From positions 6,634,001-6,698,000 of the forward strand of contig CP087563.1 of assembly GCA_020974905.1 (NCBI GenBank): a DNA stretch of 64,000 nucleotides. Reading direction: 5' to 3'. The notes beneath the pieces were generated by a model. That model did no database searches. It saw nothing but the letters and a program-made list of their open reading frames with translations, and was not told where the DNA came from. Shown in pieces: positions 44,101 through 51,896 of this stretch (the first letter of the stretch is position 1; each line of letters opens with the position of its first letter). Made by a program: the position numbers and the translations under genes. The DNA is from Planctomycetes bacterium syqfu (GTDB taxonomy: Bacteria > Planctomycetota > Phycisphaerae > Phycisphaerales > Phycisphaeraceae).

Positions 44101-44307
44101 GTTTTTAAGGGCATTTTCGGCAGCGGTCTCGATGACACGTTCCAGAATTTCATTCGCAGCCTTACGCGTGAACGTGGTGGCAAGAATCGATTGAGGCGGC
44201 GCAGCATCATGGACCATCTTCAAATACTGCTGCGTCAGTTGATAGGTCTTGCCCGTCCCGGCTGATGCGCGGATGATCAGGTGCGGCAGGTCAGGAAGCG
44301 TACTCAT
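41116..44307 (-). CDS. addA: AddA-like UvrD-family helicase-nuclease
   Basis: A 1063-residue protein with an N-terminal UvrD helicase and a C-terminal PD-(D/E)XK nuclease, the plan of AddA/RecB. Walker A is IIRASAGTGKTYQL (14-21), the helicase motif II MMLDEFQDTS follows, and VMTVHKSKGLEFDAV is in the second motor domain. The nuclease motif is AMILDYKTDTPH near residue 1000, with GQLDRVHIW before it. Together with the upstream AddB-like protein it should resect double-strand breaks for recombination. It overlaps addB by 4 bases. It is shorter than the usual 1150-1250. Confidence 0.88.
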   Translation of the reverse strand: MSTLPDLPHLIIRASAGTGKTYQLTQQYLKMVHDAAPPQSILATTFTRKAANEILERVIETAAENALKNKALTPFLKSLTTNLHRLMISTLDSLFQKMGRCFAMELQLPSNAQIFESNDFAMLKLQQQAIEQVLTANEPFVLLDLMRRLYHSNAAGGGKVVSILQNIVSDLYDVYKLAPDEDQWTHYDTHGMLDDDGLKQLAQIHASLEDELPKKKDGSPQLVASKAWLKDQVLIEENNWREFIKNGIAKARCEGKDIFNRAQLSEPLIRTYDLLIQHARGALLDEQKQLNLARYTLAKQYAQVFDQLRLDARALMHSDIPEKLEQAFSDPDAAFISDLAYRMDQKIDHMMLDEFQDTSLQQWNILREQALEICSHVDQYASRRFFCVGDIKQAIYGWRGGCAEIFNHIGQDLNLPDAAMVSMDLSYRSSQIVLDAVNLTFNQLAQNAGLGSDELVEWSDDWQKGFADHEAARDLPGYVHFEVTGNVEVVPDDQPMDTEDDPAMDDHTIDVCNHIAALHHQAPHQTIGVLVWKNADVQKYMTRLRTLHIDVASEGGVYLHDDPAVSCILAALYMADRPDNSAAAFEVLNSPLGQYLGMTGYTRTDVNPIAWRIRVQLAGLGYPRLIGQWANWLSEHADARGSERLTLLVQLATNFEASQSASLKPSDFSSYVRSKQVPISQQSPVQVMTVHKSKGLEFDAVILPVLSKQLGYMHQSTCFLTRPTPTDPVAYVYASGYKELRQTYAPLVQAHAQEWQRRFSDDLCGLYVAMTRAKHAMYLFAQPLQLNKKGDKLKTAGYTDSSAAAILRHALLSPDQIEPDAGRVLYTHGDPHWHQVRQRPPRKKTREHLVDPHKTATIKLQSTTGKRSLQRIAPSQLEGGGSVNVADLLALSKSSGQSRGTVIHRLFEEVDWLGDNIALPDRQQLIAMLDAEGLEHEPEFTESFMGMLQMPAVINALTRPADWDDDQCQLWQEKSFAVVMDGRLVQGQLDRVHIWPDRAMILDYKTDTPHPEAPGKDGYDALVDHYRPQIQAYRKALAAMRKLPMTKVKAKLIFVRDGVVKDV

Positions 44308-47090
44308 GCGTCACCTCCTGCGCTGGCGGCAGTCAACGTTTCAAGACGACGATACGGATAGGCATCCTGACAAATCCCCCCCAAGCCATCATCATATGCT
44401 GGCGGATCGCTGGGCGGCCAGAAGACACCGTTACGCACATCACGAATAATCTGCCTGGCAATCCCAAGTGCGTCATCCAATTCATCAAGTGACCAATCCG
44501 CATGATCAAAACCGATCTTTTTCAGATCCTTACCCAATTGACAGTAGCCCAGTTGGACCTTGTTGTCATAAATCTCCGATGCAGCAAGCACACGGTATAA
44601 CGGCAACTGCAAATCCACCCATGCCATGGATTGATCGGTCTCCTTGCGGCGGTGTTTGCTGTCTGGATCAATGCTCGATTCGCTGGTTTTGTAGTCCATG
44701 ATCCGTAACTCGCCGGTCATCTCGTGGCGATCCATGCGGTCGATGCGACCCACCAGCGTGAACGGTTCGTCGTTGACCATGAGCTGGACTTTATGTGCGG
44801 ATTCAATCTGGGGTGTGATGATTTTCCAACCTTCGCTGCGCATCCTTGCCTGCTTCTGAGCAAAGACACCAAGGCGAAGCCGCAGTTGTTCACGTTGGAT
44901 GACGACCGCAGGCAGGGGGTTCTTCCCATAGTGCTGATTGCAGAATTTGTCGAGTAATTCCGAGAAATATTGCTCCAGCGCCTTGTCGTCCGTGCAGTCA
45001 ATCCAATCACTTTTACCAAAGGTCTCAAAGATGTGATGTGCCAGGTTCCCGATCGCCATGGTCGAAAGCTCCGGGACGTACTCTTCATGCCCCCGGAGTT
45101 TGCGAACATGTTTGAGATAGAACCGGTAAGGACATTGAATGTAATCCTTAAACGCTGTGACCGGCAATTGGTTGATCGGTTTTTCCGGCGGGATGGGGCG
45201 ATGCAAAAGAAAGTCCGACTGAGCCTTGCTTGGTAACAGCGGGGCATCAAACCGTGGCGGTGATTGGAAATAATCAATCACCGTCTGAGCCAATCGCGCA
45301 TCAGAACACTGAAGCATCAGTCGGCTGGGGAGCATGGGTTCGTTCCGCAGATTCATCTTGCCTGCGATAAGACGCAGATGCTTGCGGCTGCGCATGATCG
45401 CTTCGAGCATGTATCGGTCACGTGCTAACCGTGATTTATCGCAGGTCAATCCGAGCTTCTCACAAATACTGTCCGGCAAGAACGGATCAATCTTCACATC
45501 GCCGGGGACGAAGCCTTCATTGAAGTTGAGCACGTACAGATGCGGCGCATCATCCAGATGCAATTCCAGCCAACCCAGAATTTCCACTACGGATTCAGTA
45601 CCGGGCGACGGTAAAGGTGTGTTGGCAATCTCAGCACGCAGTAACTCGGCAGCCTGTTGCAGATCCAGATTTTCTACCAACTGATCCACTGCAGGTGAAA
45701 CGCTGAACCATTCACGCAGGACGCGCGCGATGTGCGTCAAAGGCTCAATGAGAATGGCGTCTTCAGGGTTGTGCGGTTTGAGTTGATGACTGGCATAAAT
45801 CTCTGAAAGCAGATCACTGAATCGCTGGGCCCAATGTGACAAATGCGTTTTGCCTGACAGATGCGTTTTGATCAGTTCCTTGATGTGGTTGCTGACTTCA
45901 AGGAGCATGCCATGTTTGGGCTCAATGCCGGGACTGGATTGGGTGATCTGGTTTTGCAGATGCTCGATCATGTAAACGTCGAGTTCGGTGTGATCCAGTT
46001 CGGGCAATTGCTGATAGAGAAACTGCTGCATGTCCGGGTGCCGCAGCAGGCTTGCCAGGTCGACGGTCTGGTTGCTGCGGGCGTATTGCGTGATGGCAGC
46101 AAGCAGTGTCACCGGCCGGGAAAACATGATCTCGCGTTGTTGATGCCAACGTGATTTGAGTCCAGATTTTTCGGTGAGTTGTTCAACCATGGGGCCGAGT
46201 TGTTCGTCAGCCACGCCGATGGTTAACTGATCATTGCTGATGATTTTCGCTGCACTGAGCGATTGCAAATCACTGAGCATGGCAGCGACCTGATCTGCGG
46301 GTTGATGGGTGACGATGCACATATCCTGCGGGATATCCAGGGGCGCCTGATGCCAGTGTTGCGTATCGAGTTGCCCGTAATCGCCAAAGTGATTGGCTTG
46401 TGATTGGGGCGCATGAATCAGGGCGGTGATCGGGCTGGTGACCTGATCGAGCATCTGACAGGTGAGTTGGTTGATGTCGACTGTGCCGATGAGCGTGATC
46501 GGGCCGGTGTAAGCGATGCGGTTTTCTTCAAGAGCTTTGATGCGTTCAAGGTTCAGATCATGCAGGTTCAATTGCTCAAGGAGTTGGACATATTGCTGAT
46601 GAATCTGCGTGACCACTTCCCACCGTTGATGCTGGGCAAAGTCCGGCCAATCGGTGCTTTGCTGCATGACATCACCGGGGATCAGACCGGCTGAGCCGAG
46701 CATGTTCAGGAGGCGCTCAATGGGCTGGATCAGTGACATCCATGCCAGCGTCTGCGAGTGGTCGGGGATGTTGGGCGTGAGTTGTTTGAGTTGTTCGGGG
46801 TCGATCTGCTGGGCTGCATGGATGAGGGTGAGTTGCAATGCAGATGGGCAGGTGATGGCTGGTAAATCGGTGATGAGTTTTTCAGCGATTGAACCGATGG
46901 TAGTGATGGTTGGGGGATCGACCAGGCTGCCGTCGGCTTTTTCAAGTAGCAGTTCCAAAAGTCGACGGCCGGCACGTGAACCGGGTAGAACGATAAGGTG
47001 ATCTGCGGGCAGGTCCTGATCGCGTAGCCAGCTTGCTGCTTCTGTGAGTGCCGATTGCTGCCAATCCAGGTAAAAGCGTTGCGTTGGCAT
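44304..47090 (-). CDS. addB: AddB-like nuclease subunit
   Basis: A 928-residue partner of AddA, translated just upstream of it. The N-terminus is a degenerate helicase domain (HLIVLPGSRAGRRLLELL), and the C-terminus has a PD-(D/E)XK nuclease with CPYRFYLKHVRKL, TLVGRIDRMDRHE and LRIMDYKTSES near residue 820. The C-terminal Cys-rich pattern that binds an iron-sulfur cluster in Bacillus AddB is not seen; only one Cys remains in GGICQDAYPYRR. AddA/AddB together process DNA ends into 3' overhangs for RecA. The gene starts the addBA pair. Confidence 0.82.
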   Translation of the reverse strand: MPTQRFYLDWQQSALTEAASWLRDQDLPADHLIVLPGSRAGRRLLELLLEKADGSLVDPPTITTIGSIAEKLITDLPAITCPSALQLTLIHAAQQIDPEQLKQLTPNIPDHSQTLAWMSLIQPIERLLNMLGSAGLIPGDVMQQSTDWPDFAQHQRWEVVTQIHQQYVQLLEQLNLHDLNLERIKALEENRIAYTGPITLIGTVDINQLTCQMLDQVTSPITALIHAPQSQANHFGDYGQLDTQHWHQAPLDIPQDMCIVTHQPADQVAAMLSDLQSLSAAKIISNDQLTIGVADEQLGPMVEQLTEKSGLKSRWHQQREIMFSRPVTLLAAITQYARSNQTVDLASLLRHPDMQQFLYQQLPELDHTELDVYMIEHLQNQITQSSPGIEPKHGMLLEVSNHIKELIKTHLSGKTHLSHWAQRFSDLLSEIYASHQLKPHNPEDAILIEPLTHIARVLREWFSVSPAVDQLVENLDLQQAAELLRAEIANTPLPSPGTESVVEILGWLELHLDDAPHLYVLNFNEGFVPGDVKIDPFLPDSICEKLGLTCDKSRLARDRYMLEAIMRSRKHLRLIAGKMNLRNEPMLPSRLMLQCSDARLAQTVIDYFQSPPRFDAPLLPSKAQSDFLLHRPIPPEKPINQLPVTAFKDYIQCPYRFYLKHVRKLRGHEEYVPELSTMAIGNLAHHIFETFGKSDWIDCTDDKALEQYFSELLDKFCNQHYGKNPLPAVVIQREQLRLRLGVFAQKQARMRSEGWKIITPQIESAHKVQLMVNDEPFTLVGRIDRMDRHEMTGELRIMDYKTSESSIDPDSKHRRKETDQSMAWVDLQLPLYRVLAASEIYDNKVQLGYCQLGKDLKKIGFDHADWSLDELDDALGIARQIIRDVRNGVFWPPSDPPAYDDGLGGICQDAYPYRRLETLTAASAGGDA

Positions 47091-47298
47091 GTGTGCGAGG
47101 TCCCCTGTAAGCCCAATGATTGCTCAAGGCATTGTAACGTGGAGTGATGCAGGATTTGGCTGTCCTCTTGAAAAGGTTTGAGCGATTTTTGATTCTGTTG
47201 CCCAGCGTCAACATTACCCATCGCGGCAGGCAGTCCCAAACATCAGCCGGATCACGTTGTTACTGCAATTGTCTGATAGGTCCATGTTTACATTGTTT

Positions 47299-47314
47299 TG
47301 GAAAACGTTTTCCA
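47299..47314. promoter_or_regulatory. Operator palindrome for LacI regulator 2
   Basis: TGGAAAACGTTTTCCA is a perfect 16-bp palindrome with the central CG of LacI-family (cre-like) operators. It lies 19 bases upstream of the TTGACT -35 box and 131 bases before the regulator's ATG, suggesting autoregulation. Confidence 0.75.
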
Positions 47315-47332
47315 GTTTTTCGGACGCAATGC

Positions 47333-47360
47333 TTGACTCTGAAAACCGGGCGCCTAGGAT
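47333..47360 (+). promoter_or_regulatory. Predicted promoter of LacI gene 2
   Basis: TTGACT at 47333-47338, a 16-base spacer and TAGGAT at 47355-47360. It lies about 85 bases before the ATG, just downstream of the palindromic operator. Confidence 0.55.
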
Positions 47361-47444
47361 TATTTTGTCATCAATTTGATCGCGCAACCAAATTGAACGC
47401 GCTGTCGAAAACAGGGCTTTCTACACCGGGGCTTTGGGGAAATC

Positions 47445-48449
47445 ATGGACACCATTGAGCAAATCGCAACTGAAGTCGGCGTCTCCGTCACCACCGTCCG
47501 GCGGGTTCTGCGGGGGGGAAACAAGGAGACTTGGCCCAGCGCGATGCGTCGGGCACGGATGATTCGCGAAGCGGCAGATCGGTTGGGGTACAAGGCCAAC
47601 TGGTGTGCGGCATCACTGGCCCGCAAGAGTACGCGGACGATCGCACTGGTGCATCACATGGTGGTCCCGGTTCCCACGGATCAGTGGCTGCACATCATGG
47701 AAGAAACCGTCGAAGTGTTGCACCAGGCGGGTTACGATCTGCAGTTTGTGGCAGGGGGTTCAGCCAGGGCACCGCAGATGCTCATGGAGCAGCGCTTTGA
47801 TGCATGTATCGTCGTGCATCGTCTTCTGCCGGAGATTAAGCGCGCGGTGGAGCAGGCGAATTTGCCGATGGTTCAGCTTAATTGTGCAGAATCGGCAAAG
47901 CATCCGAGCATTATCAATGACGATACAGCCAGTGCAAAAACTCTGACCGATCACCTGATCAAGCTCGGACACAGGCGCATTGCCTACTATCACCGGTCTC
48001 CGGAAAACCAGGGGCATATCAGTGTACAGACGCGTTTATCTGGCGTGACCAAGGCGATGGCGCAAGCCGGGCTGCCTGCTGCGCCGGTGACGTTTTACGA
48101 AGACGAGCAGGCTGCAATTGATCAGATCATGCAGATGGCTGAGCGTCCGACTGCGGTGGTGACGTATGACGATTACGACGCTTTGCCGTTGCAGCATGCC
48201 TGTTGGCAGCGTGGGATCAAGGTGCCTGATGATTTGAGCATTGCCACGTTCAATGACACACGACAGGCACGATATGCCACACCACCGTTGACGACGATGG
48301 ATGTCCCTGCTGCCGATGCCGCCCGTGCAGCGGTGAATGTGTTGTTGCAATGGTTAGGCGGTGATGCCGACATGCAGCAGTTGCCTCAGCAGTTACTCGC
48401 TGCCTCTTTGATTGTCCGTCAATCCACCGGGCCTGCCCCGGATTGTTGA
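47445..48449 (+). CDS. LacI family transcriptional regulator, module 2
   Basis: A 334-residue regulator with the N-terminal helix-turn-helix MDTIEQIATEVGVSVTTVRRVL at residues 1-22 and hinge AREAADRLGYKANW-like segment (IREAADRLGYKANW). The ligand domain follows (TIALVHHMVVPVPTDQW, SIINDDTASAKTLTDHLIKL, PTAVVTYDDYDALPLQ). The recognition helix (VTTVRRVLRG) has Arg where the common family has SRVLN, which fits its own operator sequence. It lies upstream of a prepilin-like gene, a GH10 enzyme and a cytoplasmic glycosidase gene, all on the plus strand. Confidence 0.93.
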   Translation: MDTIEQIATEVGVSVTTVRRVLRGGNKETWPSAMRRARMIREAADRLGYKANWCAASLARKSTRTIALVHHMVVPVPTDQWLHIMEETVEVLHQAGYDLQFVAGGSARAPQMLMEQRFDACIVVHRLLPEIKRAVEQANLPMVQLNCAESAKHPSIINDDTASAKTLTDHLIKLGHRRIAYYHRSPENQGHISVQTRLSGVTKAMAQAGLPAAPVTFYEDEQAAIDQIMQMAERPTAVVTYDDYDALPLQHACWQRGIKVPDDLSIATFNDTRQARYATPPLTTMDVPAADAARAAVNVLLQWLGGDADMQQLPQQLLAASLIVRQSTGPAPDC

Positions 48450-48513
48450 GTTTTTTACCCGTTTTGTTTGTATGAATAATGCCTGTTGAATCTCATGGGA
48501 AAGGCGCTTGAAC

Positions 48514-49320
48514 ATGCCTGACAAACACAAGGCGTTCACACTCATCGAGCTATTGGTTGTGATTTCGATCATCGCGTTGTTGATCTCAATTCTTCTGCCG
48601 GCGTTGCAATCGGCAAGGGAGTCCGCCAGGGCAGCATCGTGTCTGAGTAACCAAAAACAGCTTGCAATCTGCGTTGCCATTTATCAAACCGATCACGATT
48701 CGTTTATGCCGATTTCCATGTGGCAGGGGGATTGGGATCCGGTGTCCAACCCGTCTGCAACGCCCAGCTATGCCGTCTTTGCCCAAGGGGAAAACATCGG
48801 TTGGAAAATCCAGCTTTCCCAAGCCAATGGCAAACGTCTGACCAGTAACACGCAAATGAATCAGACCCTTGCCCATGGCATGTACCGTTGTCCCAGTACG
48901 CTGGTGAAATTCGATAACGATGTCAATGAAGCGTATTCCAAGGTTGAAAAACTCGAAGGGGGTTATGGTTGGAATAACACCTACATGGGCTGGTGGTATG
49001 TCAATCCCAATAACAACAACGTGGCCTACGGACGCTGGCCGATGCGACAGGATCTGATGACCCATCCTTCGGATAGCATTCTGATGGGCGATACGTTTGA
49101 AGACAGCTTTGACGGCAGCAGGTTCCCCACGATCAACACCGGCCAACGCAGTTACAACACCATCGCAGTCCCATCCAAAAAACCGTCCTATGTTTCCAGA
49201 CGTCATACCGACACCGGCAACTTCACGTTTGCTGACGGTCATTGTTCGCGCATCTCATGGGAAGAGAATGCGTACGGCAGAGATGGTGATCTGGACTATT
49301 ACTACCGCTATGACAAGTAA
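48514..49320 (+). CDS. Prepilin-like protein, module 2
   Basis: A 268-residue prepilin-like protein. I use ATG 48514 rather than the upstream TTG. The leader MPDKHK is followed by [21 protein letters not shown], in which the residue before FTLIE is Ala rather than Gly, so prepilin peptidase cleavage may be weaker. The C-terminal domain ends with [15 protein letters not shown], the DUF1559-like DGH motif. It begins 64 bases after the LacI stop and ends 39 bases before the GH10 gene. Confidence 0.88.
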   Translation: MPDKHKAFTLIELLVVISIIALLISILLPALQSARESARAASCLSNQKQLAICVAIYQTDHDSFMPISMWQGDWDPVSNPSATPSYAVFAQGENIGWKIQLSQANGKRLTSNTQMNQTLAHGMYRCPSTLVKFDNDVNEAYSKVEKLEGGYGWNNTYMGWWYVNPNNNNVAYGRWPMRQDLMTHPSDSILMGDTFEDSFDGSRFPTINTGQRSYNTIAVPSKKPSYVSRRHTDTGNFTFADGHCSRISWEENAYGRDGDLDYYYRYDK

Positions 49321-49359
49321 GCACGCAACACCGGGCTATCAATCGCAAAAGGAAAACAG

Positions 49360-51882
49360 ATGACACGACCAATCAATGCCTGCATGATGGCATGCCTGCT
49401 ATCACTGATGATGTACCTGGCCGCAGGGCAGCTTCACGCACAGCAAGTCCATGCTGAATATGAAAAACAGATCGCAGCTTTGCCAACGCCGCAAAGCATG
49501 CTTGATCCGACGGACTTCTCGACATGGCGGGCGCGACATGCTGGTGAATATGGCGATTTTCAGATCGTCGATGTCAAAGACATGCCGTTTGACAAAGCCA
49601 TTCGACTGACCAGTACCAGGTTCTCCCGCGATTCATACATGCTCCAGATTGCACAGCCTGCCATTCTGCCGGGCAAGGCCGGTGATGTGTGTCTGCTGAC
49701 GTATTACGGTCGTGTGATTGAATCTTCCAACGAGTCAGGCGAAGGAACGGCCAAGCTGTTTTTTCGGCGCAGCAAGCCGCCATTCGGTGGCAGCGGGGGA
49801 CGCGCACCGCGGCAGGTGGGGCTCCAATCCCAATGGAAAAAGTTCTATTATCCCTTTGAACTGGATCTTGGACGCGGCATCACCAGCGCGCCGGCACAGG
49901 ATTTGGAAATCTGTATCAATGCTTGCTTCAACAAGCACCAGGTGATTGAAATTGCCGATGTCCGCGTGGTGCGGTTCCCTTCACCAGTGACCTTTGCGGA
50001 CCTGCCTGAATCCAAGGACACCTATCCCGGCAGAGAGCTTGACGCGCCATGGCGTGTTGATGCAGCCAAACGCATTGAACAGTACCGCAAAGGCGATCTG
50101 ACCATCAACGTTGTCGACCACAACGGCAAACCCATCCCCGATGCGCAGATTCATGTCCAGATGACCAGGCATGGTTTTGATTTCGGCTGTGCACTCAACG
50201 CGGTGTATTGGCAGAAGGCGATGAAAAAGCCGCGTACCGTGCAGAAGTTCAATCGACTCTTCACCAAATACTTCACCACCGGTTCACACATCGGGTCACT
50301 GAAATGGCCTCAGTGGCTCGAAGACCGACAACGCGCCATTGACAGTGTCGATTGGATGCTGGCTAACGGCATGAAGGTCCGCGGGCATAATCTCGTCTGG
50401 CCGCGTTGGGATAAAACACCCTTTGCCAAAGACACACAACAACAGAAATATTTCGAAAAATATCCCGATAAACTCCAACAAGCCATCCTCGAACACATCC
50501 GTGATGAAGCTGGAGAATTCAAAGGCAAAATCTACGAATGGGATGTCTACAACGAACCTTGGAGTCATTACCAGTTGGCAGAGTTGGTCGGATATGAAAA
50601 CGTGGCACAGTGGTTCAAGGTGGCACATGAAGTTGATCCCGATGCGCACCTGGTGCTCAATGAAGGGGGCAAGCTCTCCAAGGCCGATCTCCATGAATCG
50701 GCTCATCAGAGTTTTCTCAAACTCATCCAGACTTTACGACAATACAACGCGCCGATTCACGGTGTTGGTTTTGAAGCCCACTTTCGTTGGGGATGTCCTG
50801 ATCCCAACAAGGTCATCGAAATTCTGGACTACTATCAGCACCAGGTTGGCCTGCCTGTCTCCATCACCGAGTTTGACCACCGTATCGATGATGAACAACT
50901 CCAGGCAGATTGGGAACGCGATTTTCTGACCCTCTGTTTCAGTCATCCCAATGTCCGATCCTTCGTACGCTGGGGTTGGTGGAACGGCATATCCAGTGGC
51001 GGTTTCCTGAATAAGAATTTCCAACCCAAACCCAACGGCGAAGTCTTTGAGAAACTGGTGTTCAAAGATTGGTGGACCGATCAGCAGGGACAGTCTGCAG
51101 GCAATGGGCAGTACAAACTCCGCGCGTTCTACGGTGAGTATGACATCAAAATCACCCATGCGGGAAAGACATGGCGGTTCCCGTTCACACTCACCCAAAC
51201 CAACGGCACACTCCAGGCCCAACTCACTGAAAAAGTCCTGCAGGAACTCTCAGCTACCCGTAAGGCAAAGCGTTTGGCCAGCAAAAAGGCCATCGCAGCT
51301 ATCGAAGAACGTGTCACCAATCGTAGCAATGCCCAAAGCAATGCATCACAGGTGCAAACGCAAACACTTGAAGCTGCAACGCACGGTGACGCACGTATCA
51401 ACCTGGGTAACCGTGATGGGAAAATCAAACTGTCGCTGGTCGATGCTGAGCAACCCACCCGTGCCAGTTACGCGACATGGCTGGCGCCCAACCAGCAGCA
51501 ATACATCATTCTCGCTCAGCGTCCGGCATCCCCCGACGATTGGCAGCAAATCCGGGTAACGTTCACCGCTTCAAGCGATGGGCAGGTGCCCCTGAGTCTG
51601 GCGGGTGAGTTTAACAAGAAAGGACCTGCAGTCTGGGTCTATTATGACGATGTCACCGTCACCGGTGCGACACTGGCTAACGGTGACTTTGAACAGGCTG
51701 ATGGTCATAACCCCGCCCAATGGAAACTCAAGAAAAGTCGTCAGGCTGCAGCACGATATGAAGAGATCGACGGCAGCAAAGTCATCCTCGTGAGCTTTGG
51801 GGCAGCCGCATCACAAATGCTCCATGTCAAAGCCAACCAACCCGTCACCATTACCGCCAAAGTGCGTTTATATCAGCCATAA
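49360..51882 (+). CDS. Secreted GH10 endo-beta-1,4-xylanase-like enzyme
   Basis: An 840-residue exported enzyme. A signal peptide (ACLLSLMMYLAAGQLHAQ) is followed by a beta-sandwich, carbohydrate-binding-like region (about 45-235), the GH10 TIM barrel (about 250-575) and a C-terminal CBM-like domain (about 690-835). GH10 motifs: MKVRGHNLVW with His343, EWDVYNEPW with acid/base Glu399, and VSITEFDHRID with nucleophile Glu504. The enzyme should cut xylan or a related beta-1,4-linked polymer outside the cell. It follows the prepilin-like gene and precedes a cytoplasmic glycosidase gene. Confidence 0.9.
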   Translation: MTRPINACMMACLLSLMMYLAAGQLHAQQVHAEYEKQIAALPTPQSMLDPTDFSTWRARHAGEYGDFQIVDVKDMPFDKAIRLTSTRFSRDSYMLQIAQPAILPGKAGDVCLLTYYGRVIESSNESGEGTAKLFFRRSKPPFGGSGGRAPRQVGLQSQWKKFYYPFELDLGRGITSAPAQDLEICINACFNKHQVIEIADVRVVRFPSPVTFADLPESKDTYPGRELDAPWRVDAAKRIEQYRKGDLTINVVDHNGKPIPDAQIHVQMTRHGFDFGCALNAVYWQKAMKKPRTVQKFNRLFTKYFTTGSHIGSLKWPQWLEDRQRAIDSVDWMLANGMKVRGHNLVWPRWDKTPFAKDTQQQKYFEKYPDKLQQAILEHIRDEAGEFKGKIYEWDVYNEPWSHYQLAELVGYENVAQWFKVAHEVDPDAHLVLNEGGKLSKADLHESAHQSFLKLIQTLRQYNAPIHGVGFEAHFRWGCPDPNKVIEILDYYQHQVGLPVSITEFDHRIDDEQLQADWERDFLTLCFSHPNVRSFVRWGWWNGISSGGFLNKNFQPKPNGEVFEKLVFKDWWTDQQGQSAGNGQYKLRAFYGEYDIKITHAGKTWRFPFTLTQTNGTLQAQLTEKVLQELSATRKAKRLASKKAIAAIEERVTNRSNAQSNASQVQTQTLEAATHGDARINLGNRDGKIKLSLVDAEQPTRASYATWLAPNQQQYIILAQRPASPDDWQQIRVTFTASSDGQVPLSLAGEFNKKGPAVWVYYDDVTVTGATLANGDFEQADGHNPAQWKLKKSRQAAARYEEIDGSKVILVSFGAAASQMLHVKANQPVTITAKVRLYQP

Positions 51883-51896
51883 ACACGGAGTTTGGT

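Larger units (their letters stand above)
47091..47444. other. 354-base divergent gap holding the promoter of LacI gene 2
   Basis: Lies between addB and the LacI regulator, transcribed in opposite directions. No gene is seen. The LacI-side part contains the operator palindrome and the TTGACT/TAGGAT promoter (separate entries). The first ~200 bases are the probable addB promoter, where I see no clear signals. Confidence 0.5.
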
